Part shown: positions 24,097 through 35,003 of the stretch, piece after piece
Position numbering within the stretch: the stretch's first letter is position 1
How the letters are laid out: each line of letters starts with the position of its first letter
Source: Clarkia xantiana subsp. parviflora
Taxonomy: Eukaryota > Streptophyta > Magnoliopsida > Myrtales > Onagraceae
DNA: 64,000 bases
Assembly (NCBI GenBank): GCA_036873135.1
Contig: JAPTYO010000007.1
Location: forward strand, 12,568,763-12,632,762
Reading direction: 5' to 3'
Translations under genes and position numbers: made by a program
The notes under the pieces: generated by a model
Told to the model about the DNA's origin: nothing
The model's database searches: none
What the model saw: the letters and a program-made list of their open reading frames with translations, nothing else

Positions 24097-24168
24097 TATC
24101 AGAGCCAGGTTTCGATCCTGGGACCTGTGGGTTATGGGCCCACCACGCTTCCGCTGCGCCACTCTGAT
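24097..24168 (-). tRNA. Initiator tRNA-Met (CAT anticodon)
   Basis: The 72-nt minus-strand sequence begins ATCAGAGTGGCGCAGCGG and ends CCTGGCTCTGATA. It has the anticodon loop CCCATAA between the GGTGGG and CCCACA stems, and a T loop GATCGAAAC in place of the usual TTCGA. The first base A facing a 3' A, the three G-C pairs in the anticodon stem and the modified T loop identify the cytosolic plant initiator tRNA. No intron and no CCA are encoded, as normal. It lies between the divergent UBA (-) and LRR-kinase (+) genes, about 225 bp upstream of the first and 265 bp upstream of the second. Confidence 0.97.
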
Positions 24169-24433
24169 TTGATGACATTTAACACAGAAGTCTTTACAAA
24201 TTCAGTATATTTACAACCTCTCCTTGCACATGTAGGCTGGCATCGTTTAAGGTACCCAAATCGTGGGGAGAAGTGCATCATAATGCAGATGATTTGTTTA
24301 CACATTGTTCAAAATCATGCTGTGTTGATGCTGTTCGTGCAAGAAACATCCGCTTCTCTGTTCAACATTGTTCTGTTATTGTACATTCTTCTGGTCTCTA
24401 TTGTGTGTATTGAATTGTATGTTGTGTCTGGAG

Positions 24434-26440
24434 ATGAAAATGGAGACTAAGCACAAACTCTTCTTCATCATCGTCTTCTCTGCAACCTTTCTCCTATTCT
24501 TCTCCTCAACAATGGCTGATCCGATCGAAGACAAACAAGCACTGCTGGATTTCCTCCTCAGCACGCCTCACTCCCGCCAGCTAAACTGGAACAATGACTC
24601 CTCAATCTGCGAATCATGGTCCGGTGTGGTCTGCTCACACGACAACTCAACAGTCACCGAGCTCCATCTTCCCGGGTTCGGTTTCCACGGCCCGGTCCCA
24701 CCAAACACCGTCTCTAAGCTCTCGAGTCTCCGTATTCTCAGTCTCAGGTTTAATTCCTTCTCGGGCCCACTGCCCCGAGACTTCTCCGTCTGGACGAATC
24801 TCACCGTTCTTGATCTCTCCAACAATGCCTTCAATGGCAGCATCCCGGCTTCTATCTCTGCATTGTTGAAGCTCACGAGCTTGAACCTCGCGAATAACTC
24901 GCTCTCAGGTGAAATACCCGATTTTGATATCCCGAGCTTGAAGAAGTTGAACTTATCCAACAATCACCTCACCGGAGTTCTCCCTCGTTCGCTCGAGAAC
25001 TTCCCTATCGAGGCTTTTGCCGGAAACAACATTTCGTCAGAAACACCTCCAAGTTCTTTTATTCCTCCAAGTTCTTCTAAAATGGGTCTATCTGAATTGT
25101 TAGAGATTGTACTAGGTTGTACTGTTATGGGGTTTGCAGTAATCGGTATAATCATTGTTGCTTGCTGCTCAAGCAAGCGATATGGAAGTCAACCCAAGAT
25201 CGACCTGGACTCACCGAGGAAGAAATCAAAATCAAAATCAGTCCCCGAAGACAAGAAATTCGTGTTCTTTGAGGGATTCGGCTGCGAATTTGGCCTCGAG
25301 GAGTTGTTGAAGTCTTCAGCAGAGGTGTTAGGGAAGGGGATGTTTGGGCCAACGTATAAGGCGGCTCTTGAGGATGGGACGGTGGTGGTGGTGAAGCGGG
25401 TGACGGAGATGGCGGCCACGAGGGCGGAATTCCGTCAGCTCGTGGAGGCAGTCGGAGGAATCCGTCACGAGAATGTCGCTCCGTTGAGAGGGTATTATTG
25501 TTGGGAGGAAGAGAAGATGTTGGTATATGACTACTATGTGCAAGGAAGTGTCTCCTCAATGTTACATGGTAATACATTTCCGAGGTCTATATGGTATAAT
25601 ATGTTTGACCGAAATTGGTTTCTCATGTAATATTTTTTTTTTTAAAACTTTTGGTATAATACCTTGCAATTTGCAGACTTTTGATGCATCAGTTAGTTAG
25701 CCATTAGTTTCAATCGTTAAGTAGCATATGCAAACGTATTGATCTAGGTCCGACCTACCGACCAGGATCCGACCTAGTCTTGGGCTAGGTCAACTGGACC
25801 TAGGTCAGTTTCCCCAATTGCACGTGCTACTTAACAGTCAAAACTAACGGTATGCATCTTTCTGTTTTCTTAACTCGTGTTGATTCGTGATCTCGTAGGA
25901 GAAAAGACGGGGCCTTTAGATTGGGAAACTCGACTGAAAATCGCAATCGGAGTAGCACGGGGCATCGTGTGCATCCACACACAGAATGACGGGAAACTCA
26001 TACATGGCAACCTTAAAGGCTCCAACATTTTCCTAAACTCCCATGGCTTCGGTTTTGTTTCCGACACCGCTATCTCCACACTAATGGACCCGACTTCTCT
26101 GGCATCTTTTCGAGCTGCAGGGTACCTTGCTCCCGAAGTTACAGCAACCAGGAAGGTTTCCCAGGAGTCCGATGTGTACAGTTTTGGAGTCTTGATATTG
26201 GAGCTTCTCACAGGAAAATCTCCAGTTCACAACACGAATTTGGTTCAGTGGGTGCACTCAGTCATTCAAGAGAAGTGGAGCGTTGAGGTGTTCGATTTGG
26301 AGCTCCGTAGGTGCCCTAGTATCGAGGATGAACTCATAGAGATGTTACGGATCGGGATTGCTTGTGTCGCAAGAAACCCCGAACAGAGGCCAAAGATGCA
26401 CGAAGTGGTCCAAATGGTGGATGGGATTCGTCAACTGTGA
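24434..26440 (+). CDS. Probable inactive LRR receptor-like kinase (At4g23740/At5g53320 type)
   Basis: This is a plasma-membrane receptor-like protein of LRR-RLK subfamily III. Exons 24434-25568 and 25899-26440 join in phase to 558 residues; the GT-AG intron splits a Gly codon at the usual LRR-III site. Order: signal peptide (about 1-28), LRRNT with EDKQALLDFL and CESWSGVVC, a short LRR block (about 75-195), membrane span (about 220-245), basic linker and kinase-like domain (about 285-550). The glycine loop GKGMFG and the lysine in VVVKRV are present. The HRD motif reads HGNLK and DFG reads SDT, so a pseudokinase is expected. One LRR seems missing compared with the family. The start could also be 24419 or 24440; 24434 was chosen as the first Met next to the basic-hydrophobic signal. 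Confidence 0.92.
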
Positions 26441-26931
26441 ACCATCACCGTGTTGCCGAACCAAATAACCTTTTTTCATTCATCTTAGTACATGTATTTC
26501 TCTATTCATGAGCAAAGAAGTGATGTCTTCTGCTCACAATAAAACAGTTAAGGTATGAATAAGAACGTGTACAAGGTTTTCACTCATAAATTCAAATTAA
26601 TGAAATAGTTAATTAAGTTGCATGTCTTAATCTTGACATGATATTAGAGAGTTAGGTTCAAATTTTATGACTAAAATTAAAAATGCGGCTAAACTTTTAT
26701 ATGTAAACATCAGTTTAACTGAAAATATTCAAAAATTCGAGCATATGAGACAGTTAATTAAACATACATCTTATTTTTAAGAAAAAACAACTTCCATTGC
26801 TTAATAAATGGTTCAAACATATATATGTAGAGTATCAATAAAATACACACAATACAAACAACCGAAAACACAAACTTTGCATAAAATCAAACAACAATAA
26901 CATCGACAAATTGGAAGTTACCGTATTAGCT
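26441..26931. other. Converging 3' ends of the LRR-kinase and TH1 genes
   Basis: This is a 491-bp tail-to-tail interval. An AATAAA-like cacaataaaacag at about 26535 may serve the plus-strand gene. No other feature was seen. Confidence 0.5.
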
Positions 26932-28773
26932 TCACTTCGTTACGATTCTCGTCTTCACACCAACTGAAAAACAGTACACGAAATTAAGCGCTTCTCAGTA
27001 TCGGTAGAATCGGTTAAGGCTTAAAAAAATCGGTACTGACTCAAAACTTAGTACCTTCAACTTGCTCGAACTGAACCTCCTTCACCAGTTCAGCAGTTGC
27101 ATGATATTCAAACCTAAGAAAGGCATCAGCATTTAGCATTCCCTTTTAAAGCATTTTTTCTTAGGGGACAAGATAGTAGCTTTACCTATTGGAGAAAACC
27201 ACGTCCAATTCGTAATTAGATGCACTCTTCGTAGCTTCGACCAATACGGTGACAATTTCGGACTTTCGAGCACTTGCCATCAGGAGATCATACTCTGTTG
27301 GGACTATAATTGCAAAGAAATTATCGCTTAGTTCGCTCAAGCACATTGTTTCCACAGCTGCAAGAGCGATTCGGCGTTTAAGTGTATCGGAATCGGGATC
27401 AACAATGTAGATGGCAAAGTCGGTGATTAAGAGAATCCGACGCTTCATTTTTTCAGAGCCAGTGATCTTCAAGACCTTATCAGCAAAAAGAACTTTTTTA
27501 TCACCTGTAAGCAAGAAAGTGGAACATATATAAACAAATAAAATATATACATTTGATTTGAAGTATTTTCTTATCAGCTAACAGAAACAATTTCTGGAAT
27601 CGGTTTCACGGTGAATAAATCAACGAGCACAACAATGAAACAATTTAAAAACAAAACAAAACATATTCTTTCAAGGCATCCGTAATATCACAGTGGAGAC
27701 AACCTGAACTCTAAATTAATTAAAGAGAAGACAAAAGTAAAGATGAAATTATTAAAAGAACAACCTTTTCTCATACATGCTGAAAGAACAACTCCTCTTT
27801 AATGATCAAACACATACATAGGAAGAAGCTACAACACAGCATTTTTGGCACAAAAATCATGCCTTTGGAGTAGATTAAGTTTTGAAGAGTTTTAGATGTC
27901 GTTATAATGCACCCTTTGCAACAGCATTAAGCATTTAGATTTCTGCAAAAGCAAGTTTTGCCATTGTAAGGAAATTGTTTAAGATTTATGGCATGCAAGA
28001 TTTGAAAACAAACCCAAACTAGATATGGCATTCATGAGCTAGAATCAGAATTTGAATCCGAGAGAAATTCCACGACAGTCAAAATGGATTTCTAGCTGAA
28101 GAAAAAAACTGTGCAATGCAATCAACAATTTCAAGGTGTGTAAGAACAAAGAAGATTGCAAAATTGAGAACGCTTCAATATTTCCTTACCAATTCATCTC
28201 TGTTCAGGTCAGCTGAACTAAGCTCATAGTTTTCAAAGACGATCAGACTTGGACTAATACATATAACAAGTAACAAAGCAAAAGCAGCTGAAATTTTGTG
28301 CTGAAGTTGAGATTTTTCAAGAAAATATTCCATTCACAGCGTAGTGTAGTAAATTCTAGCCGGTAGCAATCAATGTGGAGCTTAAGAAATACTCAGAGCC
28401 GAGGAAGCAACGACAAATAAAGCATTCATTCAGAAACCCTAGAAATCGGCAATTGACCTCGAAATCGGCAATTTTTTGAAGGGCGAAGATGCCAAATCTA
28501 ACCTTGCTTTTGCAATATCTTCATCAAATAAGGATGAGAAGGGACGTCGAGATAATCCCCCTTGTAGTCCCGATGAAAAGAAGTTTTCCGGCGAACCTTG
28601 AATCCCATGAAGGGTTCCTGGTCGTCGGTGACGTTGCTGGACGACTGCCTTGACCTCAGTCCCTGATTTTCCTCTTCATCTGCTCCTTCGTCGACGGAAT
28701 CGAACTTCGGTGGCGGAAGTTCGGGCTCTTCGATCTGAACTCGCCTTTGCGATCTGTACCCGCCGAAGTTCAT
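26932..28773 (-). CDS. TH1 (class I myosin tail homology) domain protein, At5g53310-like
   Basis: This small cytosolic protein lacks a motor domain and resembles the membrane-binding TH1 tail of class I myosins; its plant function is unknown to me. Four exons join in frame: 28773-28503, 27504-27186, 27113-27055, 26963-26932 (681 nt, 226 residues), all GT-AG. Residues 1-75 are acidic and serine-rich, with FGGYRSQRRVQIEEPELPPP at the start. From DYKGDYLDVPSHP the TH1-type core begins: KVLFADKVLKITGSEKMKRR, ILLITDFAIYIVDP, then VETMCLSELSDNFFAIIVP, and it ends in VGVKTRIVTK. The first intron is about 1 kb. The last exon holds only 32 coding bases and is called from the acceptor CAG and the family-like end. 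Position beside the LRR kinase matches Arabidopsis chromosome 5. Confidence 0.88.
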
Positions 28774-29199
28774 TTCCCGGCAGGAAACAGTCGGTCAGCG
28801 ACAACGTGGAAATGCTACTGCGAATTGCGAAATAATACAGACTTTTTTTGGATTTTATTTCTTATTTAAATTTAAATTCGGCTTTATATATCATCACTCA
28901 ATCTGTTCCCGAGTATCTAGAAGATAGGTCTAGTAACCCCAAAATTTAAAAGGGTTCTGTACAGAGATAATTATGAAAATATATATAGATATATTTTTTA
29001 GTGTTTTGTAAAAATAAAAGATTTTTTTTCTTGTAAATAATAAATTCAACTTTACAAATTGTATCAAAATGCAAACTATGTTAATTTTAATATTAAAAAG
29101 TTACAGAAACTGTAAGATAAAGAACAAATCATGATTGTTCACGTGATACATAATGAACGAAATCAACATTGATGGATATACGGTCAATTCTAAAATCGG
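28774..29199. other. Upstream region of the TH1 gene
   Basis: This should hold promoter and leader of the minus-strand TH1 gene. It is AT-rich beyond about 28850, and no element with clear ends was found. Confidence 0.4.
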
Positions 29200-30165
29200 C
29201 GAACCGACTCAATAACGAAACGACACAACTATGAGCTAAACGGAGCGAGGGACTCGACTAAGTACCCGAAGTAAAAATACATTCAGAAATATCCACGCAC
29301 ACACAGTTCGAGCGAAAATATATCGTTCGGACCACGCCGTACGTGTACATTTCGCCCAACCTCCATTTTTACAACCCGGCAGCTCGAACACATTCAGGGT
29401 ACGTGAGACGACGACTCCTACTACTCGAACATGAACATCAACATGCAAACCCCTTAGTTGCCCAAATAAGATTATCATAGCTTATTTGCGGTTAACAAGG
29501 TAATTATCCCGATATAATACTATTCCATAAATAATTAACTCATATCCGAGAATAAAGGCCTAAAACCTTATAAATACTCGATTCTACTCTTCATTCAAAG
29601 TTAAATTCTCTCTCTTACTTCATCCATCTACATTCGGAAACTGACTTAAGCATCAGAGTGGGTTTGCCAGGCCACGACCCGGCTACCCATTCTTGCAGGG
29701 TTACATAAGGAGAAAGAGAGAATGAAGACAGTATCTTGAAGAGTAAGATCCATCATTGGCGTCGTCTGAGTGATTCGAACAAAAAACTATAACCTATCGC
29801 ATGAGATCGATGACCATCATCAACGTAATTCATAGGGGCTTTGCAGCCGGGAGGAGAAACAAGCAATGTAAGAGAGGTATATGCAGCTCAAACGGAAGTC
29901 GAGCCTAAAGAGATACGCCTAAACTCACAAGGAGATGACGTAATCCAATTCTTAAGCAAATATATAGAATGTTTAACATTTTCACACAACGACGCTCTAG
30001 TCATAATAATAATCATCAACAGCTTCAACGTCAAATGAATATTATTAGATGTTAGAAGCTCAGTTGATATCCTATCCTTGAACGCTCTAGTAGAATTATG
30101 GGATAAAAATGACTTGAAGTCGGTGAATGCACCACCTTGTAGGCGTAGCGGGAGCAACCGCATAC
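29200..30165 (+). mobile_element. Ty3/Gypsy (Tat-like) remnant: LTR end, primer site, protease fragment
   Basis: The segment has a TATA-like ataaatac (about 29570) and an R/U5-like actgacttaagcatcagagtg (about 29640). At about 29756 it has attggcgtcgtctg, which resembles the region after the 5' LTR of Tat-type Gypsy elements (TTGGCGCCGTCTG). Further on, a frame gives HNDALV and, after a stop, LLDVRSSVDILSLNAL, a decayed retropepsin site (usual VDTGSSVDIL; the catalytic DTG is altered). Stops and frame changes show it is dead. The left boundary is approximate. Confidence 0.65.
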
Positions 30166-30419
30166 CTTCTATTATACTTATCTTGTTTTTTTGTGATTTA
30201 TCTCGTTATTTCCTACAAGAGAACATTTTCCAAAAGAACGAGCATGTAGGGCCAATAATCAACTTCAATTTATTCATAGTGAAATATATGGTCTTATCAG
30301 TCCTACTTCGAATGGTGGTAAGAAATATATCATTTCCTTTTCCTTTATCGATTATTTCGTTATATATTTTTTGATACAATTTTAACAGATAAATCAAAAG
30401 CCTTTTCGAAGTTCAAGAT

Positions 30420-32600
30420 ATCCAAAGCCTCAATTGAGACTTAGACTGGAAAAAAAATTAAAGATCTGAGGGCTTATAATGAGGGAGAGTACTACAACAC
30501 AAAGTTCAACAACTATTGCAAGGCTCATGGCTTAGCAAGATAGAAAATGACACCATTCACCCCACAATAAAATGGTGTTGTACAAAGAAAAAAAAAAACA
30601 AAACCACTGGTAACATGATAAGAAGAATGCTCAATGCTAGAAACATTCCAAAGAGGTTTTGGCATGTGGTTGTGTTATAGAGTGTTCATATTTTCAACAA
30701 ATGTCCAATTTTTTCAGTGAAATGTAAGACTCCATATGAGGAATGAAGAGGAAGTAAGCCTAATGTTCCACATTTCAATGTCTTTGGTTGTATTGACTAT
30801 GCTAAAGTGCATAAATAGAAGAAAGTTGGATCCTAAGCATGAAAAATGCATCTTTCTAAGCTTAAGTTTTGATGCTAAGGCATACAAGTTGTATAAACAT
30901 GTGACAATAAGCATTAGATGTACAGTTTGATAAAGGCAAGTCATGGGTAGGGCATGACAAAACAGAAGCAGTAAGTAAGACTCTTTGCTGATGGAGGATT
31001 TAATGAAATTAAAGTGGATCGTGAGTATAATGAAGATGTTGATATGCAAAATGAAGGAGCAACAACATATTCTGCATATATTTACAAGGAAATGAGAACC
31101 CCCATGAGATTCAATGTGATGATCAAGATGAAGATCAATAAGCTATGCATCATGATGATAATGCAAATTATGATCATGAATTGATTGTTTATGAGACTTC
31201 TCCCCTGTAGTGGGAGAAGCACCTAAATGGGAAGAAGGTCTCTTAAAATGCCAAGACACCTTGATAAATATGAGGTAAGATCATACCAATGTGAAGAAAT
31301 ACTTTCTTTTATGTTCAATACTGTTTGCTTGCTGATTGTGATCGTACAAACTATACAGATGCTAGGAGAGATACTAAGTGGAATCAAGCAATGCAAACAT
31401 ATATTTATTCTATTGAAATGAATCAAAATCGAGATTTAGTTGAGTTACCTAAGGGGTATAAAATAATAGGATTAAGTGGAGTTATAAGACCTCAAAAAAA
31501 AGATGGTGTTATTGATAAATATAAGGCACAACTTGTAGCAAAAGGTTATAAGCAAGAATTTTAGGTATATTATACTGAGTATTTTGCCATGTGGTAAGAT
31601 TAGACATCATCAGAATTGTGATTGCCTTAGCAACAAGAAACCGGTGGTCTTTATATCAACTTGATGTTTTTTTTTTCTTGAATGGAAAGTTAGAATAAGA
31701 GGTTAACATTGATCAACCACCGGGTTTATCATCAAAGGGCATAGAAATAAGGTCTATAAGATAAAGAAATATTTGTATGAGTTTAAGCAAGCCTCACGTG
31801 CTTGGTATCACATATTATAAAGTTAATTTTTAACGGAATGTTTTCACTAAATGCCTTTATGAGCACACACACTTTTTTTAAGACAAATACACAAAGGTAT
31901 TTTTCTAATGTGTGTGTATATATGGATGATCTAGTGTATACTGTGAACAATATTTCAATGTTTAAGAATTTCAAAGATCAAATAAAGTTTGAGTTTGAAT
32001 CGACTTATATGGGTTTGCTCTATTATTATCTTGATCTTGAAATTATTCAAACTTTATATCATATTTCATTGAGTCAGAGAAAATATATTAGAGATGTGCT
32101 AAAGAAGTTTGAAATGTAAGTTTTGTTTATAGATTTATGGAAAAGTCAACAGAGAATCATATGTTTGCAGTCAGGAGAATACTCAAGTATGTGCAACGTA
32201 CAAAGGATCATAACTTAGTTTACCACAGGTTCTGCTTCAGTGATGTTGGACTATAGTGATACTGATTATGCAGGAGATAAGGACGATAGATGTAGCACAA
32301 GTGCTTTTGTTCTTATGTTAGCGGGAGAACAATTTTTTGCATTTCCCAAAAACAGAAAATTGTGCCCTTGTCAAGCACTACATAATTCATAGCTAGTATA
32401 GAATGCGCTAAGAATATTCTTTGGGTTAGAAGATTCTTAGCTTATAAAAAATTTAAGCAACCTAATTCAACTAGAATATTGTGCGATAACAGTTCCACAG
32501 TTGAATATTGCAGGAGTGATGGCAATAATGATGATATCTTCACCAAATCTTTGAAACTTTTCGTTTTTGAGTATCTTAGATCGAAGTTAGGGGTTCTTTA
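30420..32600 (+). mobile_element. Ty1/Copia remnant: integrase, reverse transcriptase and RNase H fragments
   Basis: Order is that of Copia. An integrase end with TPFTPQ and NGVVQRK (about 30550) comes first. RT follows, with W-NQAM, LVELPKGYK and YKAQLVAKGYKQEF (31380-31560), then a YMDD-type VYMDDLVYT (about 31915) and LLYYYLDLEI. RNase H has DYAGDKDDR and a tail SILDRS (about 32270-32590). Several stop codons and frameshifts break every domain. LTRs were not delimited. Confidence 0.8.
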
Positions 32601-32929
32601 GGCTGTTTAAACCGAACTTCATGCATGATGTTCAGTTTATGGGAGTATATGTGAAGAGGAAACTCATATTTTGATGAAGAAGACTCGAAGTTGCTAAAGA
32701 ACAAGACAGGAAGCTGAAGAGGATGCTGGAGATCACCTTTAAAGAACTTGCAACACAAGCAAGTCTATACTTGTCATCTAAGTATAATAGTTTGTTTATG
32801 TATTTGTATATTTAAGACAAAGACACTCAGTTACTTGTATTGGTATTTACTTTGTGTTATCTCATAGAATTTAGGGGCAACTATTGTTGTTTAAATTAGG
32901 TAGTTAGAAGATTTATTTTGGTAACTTAG

Positions 32930-33095
32930 TATTCAATACCGTTGTGTCAACAGTTGTCTAATATGTGGTGCCCCTTAAACCAATAAAATCGGCGACACAT
33001 GGCAGCAAAAGATGGATAGTTTGATACGTGTTATAACTTTACTGGCTGGAGGAGCACCACATATTAGACAACTGTTGACACGACGGTATTGAATA
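32930..33095. mobile_element. Small foldback (MITE-like) hairpin, 166 bp
   Basis: The arms 32930-32973 and 33051-33095 are near-perfect inverted copies, starting TATTCAATACCGT and ending ATGTGGTGC, with about 77 bp between. The RNA would form a long stem. A 14-bp direct repeat ATTTTGGTAACTTA lies immediately left (32915-32928) and again at 33342-33355. Confidence 0.65.
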
Positions 33096-33196
33096 ATTTT
33101 TCCACGTGAGTACTGCGCCCTCTGCCGCTCATGATAGATTTCCTATTACACGTGTCAATACCCCGTTTATTCTTTTAAATGGTGAGCTTCTTTTAA

Positions 33197-33199
<3 letters not shown>

Positions 33200-33246
<47 letters not shown>
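33200..33246. repeat. (TA)n microsatellite
   Basis: A TA run of about 23 units lies in intergenic DNA just right of the small foldback element. Confidence 0.95.
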
Positions 33247-33252
<6 letters not shown>

Positions 33253-33369
33253 TTATTTTTACTTGCAAGTTTCATTTTTCTATTCATTTTACCGACAATA
33301 ATGTTCATTTTTTTTTTGGGTGACTTTTTTTTTTGCCAAATATTTTGGTAACTTAATAATGTCAATTTT

Positions 33370-33422
33370 GGCTATACATTAATAATAATAATTGTTAAAA
33401 AAAAAAGAGGCTATACATTAAT
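33370..33422 (+). mobile_element. Micro-insertion with perfect 14-bp direct repeats
   Basis: GGCTATACATTAAT occurs at 33370-33383 and 33409-33422. Only 25 bp separate the copies: AATAATAATTGTT, ten A, then GA. The flanking repeat fits target-primed insertion of a tiny polyadenylated template, though the usual GGC core is absent. Confidence 0.7.
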
Positions 33423-33596
33423 TACCTTATATAAATACATCTATACGCGGCGCCTCGATTGCCCACCGAGGGAATATGAAAGGATAGTAATAAAAATTTA
33501 CTGCATCAGACGGTTTTATTTGGTAAAAAATATACGTATGTCAACTGTCAAGTGATTAACGATTCAATATGGGTTTTCATGTTTCTTCTGTTTGCC

Positions 33597-33701
33597 AACG
33601 TTTTTAATGTTTCTAGAAAAAAATAACGTATTTAATGTTACTTTTTTTGGCAAACATGTTTAATGTTACTTTATTTTTTTCTTGGTATGTTAATGTTACT
33701 T
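33597..33701. mobile_element. Serial micro-insertions: one target site present in four copies
   Basis: A TTTAATGTTACTT target recurs four times. AACGTTTTTAATGTTTCT (33597-33614) and AACGTATTTAATGTTACT (33625-33642) flank AGAAAAAAAT. The next copy (33659-33671) follows ttttttggcaaacatg. A fourth (33690-33701) follows tattttttt-cttggtatg. This reads as three successive insertions, each with its own target duplication and a short A/T-homopolymer insert. Confidence 0.7.
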
Positions 33702-34604
33702 CATTCCCAAGTTTATTGCCTTCAAATTCCAAATTCGTTTTGTTTGTAACAATGTAGAAGGAATGGAGATTAAGTTATTAACGCAGGCCATGTTGTTTTT
33801 CTTTAAAAAGACAATTAAGTTATATAAAGAAATATACGATTATTGAATTAAATTAAAAAAAAAATTATGTATAAATTAGTAATTTCAATATTCAAAGTCA
33901 TTTTTTCTACCGTACTCTAATTTACAGATAATTTTTTATATAAAAATAAATGTGAAAATTTTCAAAATAACGTAAGATATCATATATTTTTAATTTATAT
34001 ACATAAATATAGTAAAATAATAAAAACTAAGATGCCATGTCCTTTTATTTATAAATTAAAATTGACTTTTTAAACAAAATGCAATTTAATGATATTATAA
34101 TTTTGTATTTATGCTAAAAAAAGTTGTAACACGAAGATTACTAGCACATGTATAATATATTGATTTTTTTTAGAAAAATAATTAAAATGTATATTTTTTT
34201 GCCACATAATTAACAGATATGTACTTCTACTAAAGTTACACAAAAGTAGTACTTAATACATAAATTGTAAATATACCAAATAAATTTAAAACTAAACAGC
34301 CTATCTATTAAAATTATATGTTGTTAATTGTGTTTGTTGCGTAAGTATATCTATCTATATTTATATATAATCATAAAAATTGTAACACTATTTGAATAAA
34401 GTGTTTTAACGATGCATATATAATTGTTGATCATGTATCAACTTAATAAAGATGTAAGCTTTAAGCCTACATGACTGTTTTTTAATCTCTCAAGTTTTTC
34501 TCATGTATAGTGTGGTCAAACAAAATTATTATTTACAAGAAATTCATTATAATATATATATAAATATAAAAGTTACTTTTAAGTTTTATTATCATTAACC
34601 AAAG

Positions 34605-34650
34605 ATATATATAAGTAATTTTTTTTTGCCCAAAATATATATAAGTAATT
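34605..34650 (-). mobile_element. Micro-insertion TTTGGGC+A7 with perfect 16-bp direct repeats
   Basis: ATATATATAAGTAATT lies at 34605-34620 and 34635-34650. The 14 bp between, read on the minus strand, are TTTGGGC plus seven A. It is about 400 bp upstream of the CRF start. Confidence 0.75.
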
Positions 34651-34739
34651 TAAAAACTGAAAATCAACTAATATATCTGCAGGTGTTGTCGTTAAGATTT
34701 GAGTTCTCTACCAAAAATAAATAAATGAATTTCGGTCTC

Positions 34740-35003
34740 TTTCTTCAGCGCAAAGGTCGCTCTCGCTCCTCCTCGCCGCCTTTCTCTATTCCACCGGCAT
34801 AAAAAATCAGAGCTTCCAAAAATCGCTTCTTTCTTCTGTATATATATATATATTATTATTATTCACCTTCCTCATTAGGGATACGTATTCCCTCCTTTCT
34901 TCGTCTTCCTCGTCCGACTACTGATCTGCCCAGTTTCCTGGCTGATCCGACAGTTCATATTCTGAAGACTTAGAGCAGAGGTCGCCGTAAAGTGATTCCT
35001 CCA
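34740..35003 (+). promoter_or_regulatory. Proximal promoter and leader of the CRF gene
   Basis: A TA-rich stretch (tatatatatatattatt, about 34840-34857) could serve as TATA region. The leader from there is C/T-rich. The codon used as start is the ATG at 35004; the frame is open a few codons upstream but has no earlier ATG. Confidence 0.4.

Noticed and set aside
24127..24450. Open frame upstream of the LRR kinase
   Set aside because: It overlaps the tRNA gene and the kinase leader, and its sequence has no protein-like features.
25591..25672. TGGTATAATA repeated around a T-rich stretch in the LRR-kinase intron
   Set aside because: The enclosed block is about 60 bp with the homopolymer in the middle, not next to the repeat, so it does not fit the micro-insertion pattern well.
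33310..33355. Possible micro-insertion with TTGGGTGACTT / TTTGGTAACTT repeats
   Set aside because: The repeats match only about 9 of 11, and the right copy pairs better with the 14-bp repeat at 32915; left out of the count.
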